DNA of 53,707 bases from the NCBI RefSeq assembly GCF_019890725.1, contig NZ_JAINZZ010000054.1:1-53707 (forward strand), read 5' to 3'. Position numbers and translations under genes: made by a program. This document shows positions 31,132 through 39,492 of the stretch, piece after piece (position 1 is the stretch's first letter; every line of letters starts with the position of its first letter). The notes beneath the pieces are model-generated. The model saw only the letters and a list, made by a program, of their open reading frames with translations. It was not told where the DNA came from and did not search any database. Source of the DNA: Actinacidiphila acidipaludis (GTDB lineage: Bacteria > Actinomycetota > Actinomycetes > Streptomycetales > Streptomycetaceae).

Positions 31132-31389
31132 TCAGGCGCTCGCGTTGCGGGCCCGGTTGCGGGCGGCGCGGCGCTTCATTGCGCGGCGCTCGTCCTCGCT
31201 GAGGCCACCCCAGACGCCGGCGTCCTGGCCGCTTTCCAGAGCCCACTGGAGGCACTGGTCCATGACAGGGCAACGGCGGCAGACGGCCTTGGCTTCCTCG
31301 ATCTGCAGCAGCGCAGGACCGGTGTTGCCGATGGGGAAGAAGAGCTCGGGGTCTTCCTCGCGGCAAACGGCGCGGTGACGCCAGTCCAT
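31132..31389 (-). CDS. wblE: WhiB-family Fe-S transcription factor WblE
   Basis: 85 residues, the exact size of WblE (WhiB1 orthologue). The [4Fe-4S] cluster ligands are C9, C37, C40 and C46 (the usual C-Xn-CxxC-X5-C), followed by the turn GVWGGLSEDERRA (58-70) and a basic C-terminal tail for DNA contact. WhiB1 binds sigma-A region 4 and its cluster reacts with NO. ATG 31389 is preceded by GGAG 5 nt upstream. The longer frame to 31458 is not conserved. A Rex-like operator lies 43 bp upstream, so expression should follow the redox state. Confidence 0.96.
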   Translation of the reverse strand: MDWRHRAVCREEDPELFFPIGNTGPALLQIEEAKAVCRRCPVMDQCLQWALESGQDAGVWGGLSEDERRAMKRRAARNRARNASA

Positions 31390-31431
31390 GGCTGCTCCAA
31401 CTCCTTGTGTGACAAGCACGTTGCTTGTGAA

Positions 31432-31447
31432 TGTGAACGCTTTCACG
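31432..31447. promoter_or_regulatory. Rex operator candidate upstream of wblE
   Basis: TGTGAACGCTTTCACG matches 14 of 16 bases of the Rex consensus TGTGAACGCGTTCACA. It lies 43 bp before the wblE start. Extra half-sites (TTGTGAA at 31425-31431 and TTCACA at 31454-31459) flank it. Confidence 0.7.
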
Positions 31448-31566
31448 AATCCCTTCACAGGGAACGGGACGCCCTCCGGCCTTCGCCGGTGCGGTCCCGC
31501 GGTGTGAGTGGAGGATTCGGGCTCTCATGGGGGGCCGTCTACCCGGCCCGTCCCGATCGCCACCTA

Positions 31567-31582
31567 GAGGTTCGCAAACCTC
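31567..31582. repeat. Inverted repeat GAGGTT-N4-AACCTC
   Basis: Sequence GAGGTTCGCAAACCTC in the long wblE upstream region, 180 bp from the start codon. It may be an operator or leader hairpin. Confidence 0.35.
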
Positions 31583-31622
31583 GGCTGGAGATACAACCCC
31601 TTCTGGAAACTTTTTTTGGAAT

Positions 31623-31702
31623 CCGAGGTGTCGCCTCGGTCACAGCCCTACTTCCAAGGGGTGCAGGCCAGCCTAAACGTTCGAGTAAAAGGACTTTAGG
31701 CT
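31623..31702. repeat. Two hairpins with an AT-rich tract between wblE and dgk
   Basis: CCGAGG-TGTCG-CCTCGG lies at 31623-31639, beside a run of seven T at 31611-31617. AGCCTAAA (31670-31677) pairs with TTTAGGCT (31695-31702) just past the dgk stop. The second hairpin could end the dgk transcript. The gap 31390-31709 holds no gene that I can see; it is the control region of wblE. Confidence 0.4.
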
Positions 31703-31709
31703 CTTCGAC

Positions 31710-32678
31710 TTACACAATCACACGCAGTGCACGGCGTACGCCTGTGAAGGTCGCACTGGTACGCAGTCCCAGGTGGTCACCGTCGACCTGGAAGGGCAGC
31801 GGCGCCTGCGATTGCAAGGTGAAGTCCGTGAGATCGTGCAGGGTCACCGTGTGCTTGCCGTGCGGTCCCCGCTCCGGGGTGGAGCGGAGCAGTTGCGCGG
31901 CGTAACGCGTTCCGGAGAGCGTCGACATCCGGGTGATGCCCAGAACGTCGAGCGCGGTTTCGAAGGACGCCTCGGGGGAGGCGTAGACCGGACGATTGCC
32001 GAGATACGTCCAGGGCGAGGTGTTGCAGATTATCGCCGTCACCAGACCGGTCAGCGGATCGTCGTCCGGCCGTTCCAGTGTGATGGCGCCGTGCCGGCGG
32101 TGCGGGTCGGCGACGAATTGCCGGGCAACCTGCCGCAGGTACAGCGCATGGGTCGAACGCTTGCCCAACTCCCTTTGCTGTTCGACCCGTCCGACCACCC
32201 CCGCGTCGAAGCCCAGGCCCGCGCAGAAGGTGAACCAGCGGGCCGGCACGCCCTCGTCCTCGGTGCCGGGTGTGCCGCTCACCAGTCCGAGGCCCACGGT
32301 CCGCGAGGAGCCCTCGCGGAGCGCGTCGAGCAGCGCGCCGGTCGCCTCGACCGCGTCGTTCGGCAGGCCCAGCGCGCGGGCGAACACGTTCGTGGAGCCT
32401 CCGGGGACCACCGCCAGGCGCGGCAGGGCGTCCGGATCGGGTCCGTGGTGCAGCAGCCCGTTGACGATCTCGTTGACGGTGCCGTCGCCGCCGAGCGAGA
32501 CCACCAGCTCCGTCTCGCCGCCCTCGGCGGCCCGGCGCGCCAGGTCCCGGGCGTGCCCGCGGTACTGGGTGGTGGCCACTTCCAGCTTCAGATCACTGGA
32601 CAGTGCGGTGCTGATCACATCGCGGACCCGGGCGCTGGTGGTGGTCGCGGCGGGGTTGACGACGAGAAGAGCACGCAT
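31710..32678 (-). CDS. Diacylglycerol/lipid kinase (DgkB/YegS type)
   Basis: 322 residues from ATG 32678 (MRALLVVNPAATTTSARVRD). The ATP-binding loop is SLGGDGTVNEIVNG and the second motif is VVPGGSTNVFARALG. FCAGLGFDAGVVGRV follows. Such enzymes phosphorylate diacylglycerol or related lipids. The soluble DgkB-like form has no membrane segment. The frame is open up to 33110, but that part is antisense to the next gene. Its start is 48 bp from that of the divergent membrane protein. Confidence 0.9.
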   Translation of the reverse strand: MRALLVVNPAATTTSARVRDVISTALSSDLKLEVATTQYRGHARDLARRAAEGGETELVVSLGGDGTVNEIVNGLLHHGPDPDALPRLAVVPGGSTNVFARALGLPNDAVEATGALLDALREGSSRTVGLGLVSGTPGTEDEGVPARWFTFCAGLGFDAGVVGRVEQQRELGKRSTHALYLRQVARQFVADPHRRHGAITLERPDDDPLTGLVTAIICNTSPWTYLGNRPVYASPEASFETALDVLGITRMSTLSGTRYAAQLLRSTPERGPHGKHTVTLHDLTDFTLQSQAPLPFQVDGDHLGLRTSATFTGVRRALRVIV

Positions 32679-32713
32679 GGCCGACAGCGTACCTACGGTT
32701 TTTCCGACCGGGC

Positions 32714-32719
32714 TACGCT
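32714..32719 (+). promoter_or_regulatory. -10 box for leaderless mRNA
   Basis: TACGCT followed by 7 nt and GTG 32727, in the 48-bp gap to the divergent lipid kinase. Confidence 0.6.
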
Positions 32720-32726
32720 GAACGGT

Positions 32727-33155
32727 GTGAGCCAGACCCCGAAGAGCCCGTCCACCGGGACCACCCAGCCGGCCGAACCCGCCGGACCGCCGCCGCTGCG
32801 GCTGAGCCTCGCCGCCGCCGTCGCGGGCCTGGAAGGGCTCGCGGTGGCCGCCTGGGGGATCCTCATGTGCTTCACCGGCGGCCACAACGCCGTGCTGGCC
32901 GGACTGCTGGTGCTGGTGCTGGCCGCGCTGCCGCTGGGGGCCGCCTACGGCCTGCGCAAGGCCCGCCGCTGGAGCCGCGGCCCCGCGCTCATCATGCAGC
33001 TCCTGTCGCTGCCCATCGCCTGGACCATGATCAAGAGCGACGGCGCGGTGGTGGCCGGCGGCGTGGTGCTGGGCGTGCTGGCGATCGCCGGACTGGTCCT
33101 CCTCGTCCACCCGGCGACCACCGACGCCCTCGGCATCCGCCGCACCGCCGCCTGA
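32727..33155 (+). CDS. Small integral membrane protein, unknown function
   Basis: 142 residues with about four membrane helices: LSLAAAVAGLEGLAVAAWGI, NAVLAGLLVLVLAALPLGAA, PALIMQLLSLPIAWTMI and VVAGGVVLGVLAIAGLVLLV. The N-terminal ~25 residues are Pro/Thr rich. GTG 32727 follows TACGCT by 7 nt, so the mRNA is probably leaderless. No family is recognised with certainty. It is a single gene, divergent from the lipid kinase and convergent with the SigH-type sigma gene. Confidence 0.75.
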   Translation: MSQTPKSPSTGTTQPAEPAGPPPLRLSLAAAVAGLEGLAVAAWGILMCFTGGHNAVLAGLLVLVLAALPLGAAYGLRKARRWSRGPALIMQLLSLPIAWTMIKSDGAVVAGGVVLGVLAIAGLVLLVHPATTDALGIRRTAA

Positions 33156-33223
33156 ACCCGCGGGCGGCCGCCGCGCGGCGCCGGACGCCCCGCGGCTGCT
33201 CCCGCCGCGCTCCTACGCCTCGG

Positions 33224-34270
33224 TCACTCCTCGATCAGCAGCTTGTCGCGGAGCTGGGCCAGGGTGCGGGCCAGCAGCCGGGAGACGTGCATCTGTGAGA
33301 TGCCCACCTCCTGCGCGATCTGCGACTGGGTCATGTTGCCGAAGAAGCGCAGCAGCAGGATCGTCTTCTCCCGCGGCGGGAGCTGCTCCAGCAGCGGCTT
33401 GAGCGACTCGCGGTACTCCACGCCCTCCAGCGCCTCGTCCTCGGAGCCGAGGGTGTCGGCGACGGCCGGCGACTCGTCGTCGGTGTCGGGCACGTCGAGG
33501 GAGAGCGTGCTGTAGGCGTTGGCGGACTCCAGCCCCTCCAGCACCTCCTCCTCGGAGATCTTCAGGTGCTCGGCCAGCTCGTGGACGGTCGGCGCCCGGC
33601 CGTGCCGCTGGGAGAGCTCGCCGGTGGCCGTGGTCAGCGCCAGCCGCAGCTCCTGCAGCCGGCGCGGGACCCGCACCGCCCAGCCCTTGTCCCTGAAGTG
33701 ACGTTTGATCTCACCGACCACGGTCGGCGTCGCGTAGGTGGAGAACTCCACCCCGCGCTCGACGTCGAACCGATCGACCGACTTGATCAGGCCGATGGTG
33801 GCGACCTGCGTCAGGTCGTCCAGCGGCTCCCCGCGGTTGCGGAACCGCCGGGCCAGGTGCTCGACCAGCGGCAGGTGCATGCGCACGAGCTGGTTGCGCA
33901 GCTCGGCGCGCTCCGGGGAGCCCTCCGGCAGCTTGCTCAGCTCGATGAACAACGCGCGGGCACCGGACCGGTCGTGCGGGTCGTGCGGGTCCGCGGGCCC
34001 GGGCCGGCCGGTGCTCTTCACGTGCTCGTGCTGATCCATCGGGCCTGCCTGCTCCGCCGTGTCCGTCACGTCCATCCGGTCCTTACGGGCCTGCTCGTGC
34101 GTACGTTCACGGGCGCGCCCGCCCGGGTCGGGGTGCGGCAGCGCCGTGTGCCGCGCCCCGGCGGGCCCGGTCCCCACGGGATCCGGGTGCTGGGCGGGTA
34201 CGGAGGCGCGTCCGCGAGCCGCGGGAGCCTCGTGCTCCGCGGGCGTACCGGGGTCTCCTGGCCTCGTCAC
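33224..34270 (-). CDS. sigH: SigB/F/G-type stress sigma factor, SigH-like
   Basis: 348 residues from GTG 34270, which lies 7 nt past the anti-sigma stop. Internal ATGs at 34075 and 34039 would give shorter forms. S. coelicolor SigH is known in several sizes, made by different starts and by proteolysis. The C-terminal ~255 residues are a SigB-family sigma-70: RMHLPLVEHLARRFRNRGEP, DLTQVATIGLIKSVDRFDVE, YATPTVVGEIKRHFRDKGW and region 4 NMTQSQIAQEVGISQMHVSR. The N-terminal ~95 residues are Pro/Arg/His rich and disordered. It is controlled by the anti-sigma kinase upstream. Confidence 0.9.
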   Translation of the reverse strand: MTRPGDPGTPAEHEAPAARGRASVPAQHPDPVGTGPAGARHTALPHPDPGGRARERTHEQARKDRMDVTDTAEQAGPMDQHEHVKSTGRPGPADPHDPHDRSGARALFIELSKLPEGSPERAELRNQLVRMHLPLVEHLARRFRNRGEPLDDLTQVATIGLIKSVDRFDVERGVEFSTYATPTVVGEIKRHFRDKGWAVRVPRRLQELRLALTTATGELSQRHGRAPTVHELAEHLKISEEEVLEGLESANAYSTLSLDVPDTDDESPAVADTLGSEDEALEGVEYRESLKPLLEQLPPREKTILLLRFFGNMTQSQIAQEVGISQMHVSRLLARTLAQLRDKLLIEE

Positions 34271-34277
34271 GACGGCC

Positions 34278-34691
34278 TCACGACAGTCCAGGGACGGCGC
34301 CGCGCTTCTTGTGCAGGGCGATGCTGACGGTCTTGTCCTCGGCCACCGTGGAGTCCACCTCGCCGGCCAGTGCGGACAGCACCGTCCAGGCGAAGGTGTC
34401 CCGCTCGGGGGCCCGCCCGTCGGTCGTCGGGGCCGATACGGTGACCCACAGGGAGTCGCCGACCAGCCGGAACACACAGCTCAGCACGGACCCGGGGACG
34501 GCCTGCTGCAGCAGGATCGCGCACGCCTCGTCGACGGCGATCCGCAGGTCCTCGATCTCGTCGAGGGTGAAGTCCAGCCGTGCCGCGAGTCCGGCCGTGG
34601 CCGTACGCAGCACCGACAGATACGCCCCTGCCGCGGGCAGCCGGACCTCGACGAAGTCCTTCGACCCGGGCTCGCCTGCGATCTGGGACAC
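34278..34691 (-). CDS. Anti-sigma factor UshX/PrsH (RsbW-type)
   Basis: 137 residues from GTG 34691 (VSQIAGEPGSKDFVEV), chosen because GGAGG lies 5 nt upstream; TTG 34703 gives four more residues. The GHKL/HATPase fold is seen in EIEDLRIAVDEACAILLQQA (N box) and the later VTVSAPTTDGRAPERDTFAW. RsbW proteins bind the partner sigma or phosphorylate an anti-anti-sigma (RsbV). No RsbV gene is adjacent. The next gene downstream is the SigH-like sigma, 7 nt away, which shows the partnership. Confidence 0.9.
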   Translation of the reverse strand: MSQIAGEPGSKDFVEVRLPAAGAYLSVLRTATAGLAARLDFTLDEIEDLRIAVDEACAILLQQAVPGSVLSCVFRLVGDSLWVTVSAPTTDGRAPERDTFAWTVLSALAGEVDSTVAEDKTVSIALHKKRGAVPGLS

Positions 34692-34847
34692 CCACACCTC
34701 CAAGGTGGCACACGGTGATTGCTCTGGTTCGCAGTGACGCTATCGTGCTCGGTCCTCCGGTGTCGCCCGGACGGAGCACGGGCGGCAACCGTTTCTGTCA
34801 CCCATGGTAAGCGCATGGGTACGGACGGTGGGTAGTGGTCCCAGGTC

Positions 34848-35387
34848 TCAATTCGCATGCGAATTCGCCCGGTTGTGCGGACCGGCCCCCGCAAGGGGGG
34901 CCGCCTGGCCGGCGAGGGCGTGCAGCGCGGGTCCGGTGAGCCGCTGCACGGTCCATTCGTCCTGCGGCTTCGCGCCGATCGCCCGGTACACGGCCAGCGC
35001 CTTCTCGTTCCAGTCCAGCACCGACCACTCGAAGCGGGACCAGCCGCGCTCGACGCAGATGGCCGCGAGGGCGGCCAGCAGCGCCTTGCCGTGGCCGGCG
35101 CCGCGGGCCTCGGGCACCACGAACAGGTCCTCAAGGTACAGCCCCGGCGTGCCGGTCCAGGTGGAGAAGTTCCGGAACCACAGGGCGAAGCCCACCGCTT
35201 CGGCGCCCGCGGCGCCCCGGTCCTCCTCCGCGATCAGCGCGTACGCGGCCGGGTCCGGGCCGAAGAGCGCCTCGGCGAGTTGCTCCTCGGTGGCCCTGGC
35301 CTCCTCCAACGCCTTCTCGTACTCGGCGAGTCGGCGGATCAGGGCGTGGATGACCGGGATGTCGGCGGCGGTCGCGGCGCGGATCAT
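34848..35387 (-). CDS. GNAT N-acetyltransferase (SSAT-like)
   Basis: 179 residues from ATG 35387 (MIRAATAADIPVIHALIRRL). The acetyl-CoA loop is VVPEARGAGHGKALLAALA, with the strand YLEDLFVV before it, and the C-terminal YRAIGAKPQDEWTVQRLTG, which is typical of the SSAT/diamine acetyltransferase-like group. The substrate may be a diamine or other amine, not certain. An upstream frame of 230 codons is a shadow of the PLP gene. The gene follows the PLP enzyme at 53 bp. Confidence 0.85.
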   Translation of the reverse strand: MIRAATAADIPVIHALIRRLAEYEKALEEARATEEQLAEALFGPDPAAYALIAEEDRGAAGAEAVGFALWFRNFSTWTGTPGLYLEDLFVVPEARGAGHGKALLAALAAICVERGWSRFEWSVLDWNEKALAVYRAIGAKPQDEWTVQRLTGPALHALAGQAAPLAGAGPHNRANSHAN

Positions 35388-35440
35388 GTACCCCAGGTTA
35401 CGGGTGCCGGCTATGACCTGCGTAAGAGCTGCCGGCCGGA

Positions 35441-36511
35441 TCAGCCGGTGATCACCGCGGCGACCCGGGTCCCGGGCGTGAACGCGCCCTCGCGGGCCAG
35501 CGCGGTCACGCCGTGGAGCATCTTCGCCACGTACACCCGGTCGAGCGCCAGCCCGTGGCGGGCGGCGAAGGCGTCGGCGAACGCGTCCAGCTCGGGGGTG
35601 GTGCGGGCGTAGCCGCCGTGGTGGAAGCGGTCCTCGATCCGCCACCGGCCGCGCGGTCCGCCGAACGCCTCCCGCTGCAGCCGCGCCACGTCGTCGGTCA
35701 GGAAGGCGCCGCCGCGCAGCACCGCGAAGCCGATGGCGCCGGTGTCCGGGGGCAGCCCGGCGGCCAGCCCGGCGAGCGTGCCGCCCGTGCCGCAGGCGAC
35801 GGCCACCACGTCGGCCGCGCCGCCGATCTCCCGGCCGAGGCCGGCGCAGCCGAGCACGGCGAGCGCGTTGGAGCCGCCCTCGGGCAGCACACAGGCCGGG
35901 CCGTGGCGTTCCAGCAGCGTCGTCAGCACCTCGGGCTCGGTCTTGCGGCGGTAGGTGGCGCGGTCCACGAAGTCCAGCCGCATGCCGTCGGCCCGCGCCT
36001 GGGCCAGCGAGTCGTTCAGCGGGCGCCCGGCGAGTTCGTCGCCGCGCACGACGCCGACGGTGCGGAAGCCGCACAGCCGCCCGGCCGCGGCGACGGCCCG
36101 CAGGTGGTTCGAGTACGCGCCGCCGAAGGTGAGGAGGGTGTCGTGGCCGGCCGCCGCGGCGGCCTCCAGGTTCAGCCGCAGCTTGCGGTACTTGTTGCCG
36201 ACGAGCCGCGGATGCGCCAGGTCGTCCCGCTTGAGCAGCAGCCGCACGCCGTACCGGGCCAGCTCGGGCTCCTCCACCGCCACCAGCGGGGAGGGCAGCC
36301 GGGCGTCCTCCGGCGGCAGCGGGCGGGGCGGCCGGCCGGCGGGCGGTCCGGCCGGCTCACGGGGCGGCAGGTCCGCCGGCGAGCCGGGGGAGGGGTCGGT
36401 GGGCGGCACGGCCTCATTCTCGCCCGGGGCGCTGTCACCCGGCGCCGTGACAGTGCCGCGGGGCGACGGCTCCCGGGCCGGGGCACCGGATTTCGCCGCA
36501 CCCGCTCCCAT
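35441..36511 (-). CDS. PLP-dependent D-cysteine desulfhydrase / ACC deaminase family
   Basis: 356 residues from ATG 36511. The core starts near LPSPLVAVEEPELARYGVRL (about residue 72). PLP binding is shown by GNKYRKLRLN (Schiff-base lysine in NKYRK) and CGTGGTLAGLAAGL. TFGGAYSNHLRAVAAA and ILPEGGSN-like VLPEGGSNALAVLG are family hallmarks. The enzyme would break D-cysteine or 1-aminocyclopropane-1-carboxylate to ammonia and a keto acid; motif data do not separate these. The first ~70 residues are Pro/Ala/Gly rich and not part of the fold, so a later GTG (36409) is possible. Confidence 0.8.
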   Translation of the reverse strand: MGAGAAKSGAPAREPSPRGTVTAPGDSAPGENEAVPPTDPSPGSPADLPPREPAGPPAGRPPRPLPPEDARLPSPLVAVEEPELARYGVRLLLKRDDLAHPRLVGNKYRKLRLNLEAAAAAGHDTLLTFGGAYSNHLRAVAAAGRLCGFRTVGVVRGDELAGRPLNDSLAQARADGMRLDFVDRATYRRKTEPEVLTTLLERHGPACVLPEGGSNALAVLGCAGLGREIGGAADVVAVACGTGGTLAGLAAGLPPDTGAIGFAVLRGGAFLTDDVARLQREAFGGPRGRWRIEDRFHHGGYARTTPELDAFADAFAARHGLALDRVYVAKMLHGVTALAREGAFTPGTRVAAVITG

Positions 36512-36540
36512 GAGGCCGCTTCCCGGTGCATTCTTCTCCC

Positions 36541-37458
36541 GTGCAGGAAAACGACGCGGGACCCGCGGGGCCCATCACTCGGAACGCCACTGTGGCCAGT
36601 GACGCGGGCGACGCGCTGACCGCGACCGTGCGCGGGCTGCTGCCCTCGCTCACCCCCGCCGCGGCCCGGATCGCCCAACTGATCGTCGAGGACCCGGCGC
36701 AGGTCGCGCGCAGCACCATCTCCGAGCTCAGCGCGCTGGCCGGGACGAGCGAGTCGTCCATCGTGCGGACCGCGCGGGCGCTGGGCTTCGCCGGCTATCC
36801 GGAGCTGCGGCTCGCGCTGGCCGCGTCCGCCGCCCGGCAGGCCCCGCGGTCCACCCTCAGCTCGGGCATCACACCGGAGGACTCGCCCGGCGAGGTGATC
36901 GCCAAGCTGGTGAACACCGAGTCGCAGGCGGTGCTGGAGACCGCGACGCAGCTCGATCCCGAGCAGCTGCTGGGCGCGGTCACCGCGGTGTGCGGGGGAG
37001 GGCAGCTGCACATAGCCGGGGTCGGCGCCTCCGGCCTGGTCGCCCAGGACCTGCAGCAGAAGCTCGCCCGGATCGGCCGGCCCTGCCACGCCCACGGCGA
37101 CTCGCAGTCGGCGCTGACCAGCGCCGTGCTGCTGGGCGAGGGCGACGTGTTCCTCGCGGTGTCGCACTCCGGCGAGAGCCGCGACGTGCTCGAACCGCTG
37201 CGCCGCGCGTCCGCGGAGGGCGCGACGACCGTGGTGATCACCAACCACCCGCTGTCGACGGCCGCGAAGCTCGCCGACTTCGTGCTGGTCTCGGCCGGCC
37301 GCGAGACCACCTTCCGGCCCGGCGCGATGGCCAGCCGGATCAGCCAACTGGTCGTGGTGGACTGCCTGTTCGTGTGCGTGGCGCAGCGCACGCTCGACAC
37401 GTCGAGCCGTGCGCTGCGGATCACGCACCAGGCGCTGGAGAGCGACCGGGCCCACTGA
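36541..37458 (+). CDS. RpiR/MurR-type regulator with SIS domain
   Basis: 305 residues from GTG 36541 (VQENDAGPAGP); GTG 36526 would add five residues. CATTCT 6 nt before GTG 36541 may act as a -10 of a leaderless mRNA. The helix-turn-helix is STISELSALAGTSESSIVRT in the HTH_6 fold, then a SIS domain with GVGASGLVAQDLQQKLARIG and SHSGESRDVLEPLR. RpiR proteins sense sugar phosphates such as GlcNAc-6-P or MurNAc-6-P. The nearest genes do not tell the target. It is divergent from the PLP enzyme (29 bp). Confidence 0.88.
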   Translation: MQENDAGPAGPITRNATVASDAGDALTATVRGLLPSLTPAAARIAQLIVEDPAQVARSTISELSALAGTSESSIVRTARALGFAGYPELRLALAASAARQAPRSTLSSGITPEDSPGEVIAKLVNTESQAVLETATQLDPEQLLGAVTAVCGGGQLHIAGVGASGLVAQDLQQKLARIGRPCHAHGDSQSALTSAVLLGEGDVFLAVSHSGESRDVLEPLRRASAEGATTVVITNHPLSTAAKLADFVLVSAGRETTFRPGAMASRISQLVVVDCLFVCVAQRTLDTSSRALRITHQALESDRAH

Positions 37459-37485
37459 GACCCGCGGCGGGCCCGGCCGCCCCGG

Positions 37486-39492
37486 TCACTGCTGGACCAG
37501 GTCCACGTCGGCGGCGTTCACGAACGCCATCCGGTGGTTGTAGACGATCTCGTAGACCTTGGTCTGGCCGACGAAGTCGTGCTGGTCGTACGGCGCGGAG
37601 CCGTCGTAGTAGATCGCGAAGTACGAGTCGGTGTTCACCGCGGGACCCGCGGCCACGTACGACTGTCCGGCCGGGATCGTGTAGTGGGTGCGGGCCACCT
37701 GCGCACGCGGCGCGCCGCCCTCGAAGGCCACGAAGTCCGGCGGGTAGACGGACGCCTCGGGGTAGGCCGTGGTGTACACCGGGACGGAGGCGCGGCCGGC
37801 CTTGGGCACGATCCGCATGGCCTTGACCGGGACGGTCGTCGGGTGCGCGGCCGGGTCCTGCAGCCACACCTCCTGGCCGGCCCACCAGATCGCCGTCCAG
37901 CCGGGCTTGCGGTCGGCCACCACGTACTGCTCGCCGGCCGACGCCTTGTCACCCCAGTCGTTCATGGCGTCGGTGCCGGGCGAGCCGTCCTTGTGCAGGT
38001 ACGGGTCGGAGACCAGCGGCGCGCCGGTGCTCGGCGCGGTGTACAGCGGAACGAAGCTGGACGGCGCCGAGGGAGAGGTCACCGGGCAGTCGAAGCTGCG
38101 GTAGGGGTTCGGGAACTGCTTGTAGCCCTGCACGTCGTCGCAGTACGTCGTGGTCTGCAGGTTGGTCCGGAAGCCCGGCTTGATGGCCACGACGTCGCTG
38201 CCCTGCGGCGCGGTCGCGCGGATCGGGGCGCCGAGCAGGTCGAAGAAGTGCTCCCAGTCCCAGCCGGGTCCCGGGTCCCAGTGCTGGGTGGCCACGCCGC
38301 TCTCGGTGGTGCCGGGCACGTTGTCGTGACCCAGGATGTGGGCGCGGTCCAGCGGGATGTCGTACTTGGCCGCCAGGTACTTCACCAGCGAGGCCGTCGA
38401 GCGGTACAGGTTCTCGCTGAACCAGGTGGCGCCGTGGGTGGACCACGACTCCTGCTCGATGCCGATGGAGTGCTGGTAGAACGAGCGGTTGCCGCTGTCC
38501 CAGGCGATGTCCTTGGTCGGGATCATCTGGGTGACGTGGCCGTCCTGCGAACGCACCACGTAGTGCGCCCCGGCGGCGTACGTCGGGTCGCGGAACAGGT
38601 CCAGCGTGCCGTCGTAGGTCTCGTCGGTGGTGTGCAGCGTGATGTAACGGATCTGCAGGTCGTGCGGGCGGTCGGCCAGGTCGTGGCTGCCGTAGTCCGC
38701 CAGGTCGGACGGGTCGAGCAGGGTGTAGGCGCCCGGAACGAAGTCGCAGTCCAGGGACTTGGGGCACTCGGGCTTGGTACTGCTGCTGGGCGGTGTGACG
38801 TCCTTCAGCCCCAGCTTCTTGACGTCGTTGCGGTTGGGGTGCAGACCGGCCGTCGCGGGCAGGGTGATCTGCTGGCCGTCCTGGGTGGTGCGGGTGGCGC
38901 CGGTGCGCAGGGTGTCCCACACGACGTCGGCGAAGGTCTGCGCGACCTTGTTCTCGGTGGGCTGGCCGTAGCGGGCGACGGCGGCGTACCAGCCGTCGAC
39001 GCGGGACGGCAGCTTCCCGTGGCCGTAACCGCGCGCGTAGGAGGCCAGGAGGGCGGCGCCGGCCCGGATGTTCTGCGCCTCGTCGGTGGTCACCGCGCTC
39101 ACGTCGGCGCCGGTGAGGGCGGCGGCGGCCGCCGCGGTGTGCTCGGCCGGGGCCTTGAGCAGGTCGGCGTAGCGCGGCGACTGGGTGGACAGCCCGTCGG
39201 TGTCGAGGTTCGCGGCCGTCAGGTCGGTGAGGTTCATCGGGCCGTAGCCCGCCTCGGAGTTCTCCTGCCCGGCGTGGGCCTCCCAGCGGGTCTCGTCGTA
39301 CGACACCGCTTCGAGCACGGACTGCGGCACGCCGAACTCCGCGGCGGCGGCGGCGAACTCCGCCTGCCGGGTGCCCTGCGGGTTGTCGGCGTGGGCGGTG
39401 ACCGTGCCGGCGGCCGTGACGGACAGTCCGGCCAGCAGGGACAGGGCCGCGGCCATGGTCAGGGTTCTGCGATGTCTGAGCGGGCGGTGCAT
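37486..39492 (-). CDS. Secreted two-domain cell-wall hydrolase: lytic-transglycosylase-like plus amidase_2
   Basis: 668 residues from ATG 39492 (MHRPLRHRRTLTM), with AGGAG 6 nt before. The signal peptide ends near AHA at 33-35. Residues ~40-230 resemble a lytic transglycosylase-like fold (FGVPQSVLEAVSYDETRWEA, then EAGYGPMNLTDLT). Then an N-acetylmuramoyl-L-alanine amidase (amidase_2) follows: YITLHTTDE, HYVV, GIEQE, HILGHDNVPG and the zinc-binding HWDPGPGWDW. The C-terminal third is a beta-rich region with repeated SH3-like segments, possibly wall-binding. It would cut the stem-peptide amide and bind peptidoglycan. The first domain may have lost its glutamate; DETRW stands where ESRW is usual. 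Confidence 0.85.
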   Translation of the reverse strand: MHRPLRHRRTLTMAAALSLLAGLSVTAAGTVTAHADNPQGTRQAEFAAAAAEFGVPQSVLEAVSYDETRWEAHAGQENSEAGYGPMNLTDLTAANLDTDGLSTQSPRYADLLKAPAEHTAAAAAALTGADVSAVTTDEAQNIRAGAALLASYARGYGHGKLPSRVDGWYAAVARYGQPTENKVAQTFADVVWDTLRTGATRTTQDGQQITLPATAGLHPNRNDVKKLGLKDVTPPSSSTKPECPKSLDCDFVPGAYTLLDPSDLADYGSHDLADRPHDLQIRYITLHTTDETYDGTLDLFRDPTYAAGAHYVVRSQDGHVTQMIPTKDIAWDSGNRSFYQHSIGIEQESWSTHGATWFSENLYRSTASLVKYLAAKYDIPLDRAHILGHDNVPGTTESGVATQHWDPGPGWDWEHFFDLLGAPIRATAPQGSDVVAIKPGFRTNLQTTTYCDDVQGYKQFPNPYRSFDCPVTSPSAPSSFVPLYTAPSTGAPLVSDPYLHKDGSPGTDAMNDWGDKASAGEQYVVADRKPGWTAIWWAGQEVWLQDPAAHPTTVPVKAMRIVPKAGRASVPVYTTAYPEASVYPPDFVAFEGGAPRAQVARTHYTIPAGQSYVAAGPAVNTDSYFAIYYDGSAPYDQHDFVGQTKVYEIVYNHRMAFVNAADVDLVQQ

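Noticed and set aside
33156..33223. Terminator between the membrane protein and the sigma gene
   Set aside because: Only GC-rich short matches and no clear stem could be drawn.
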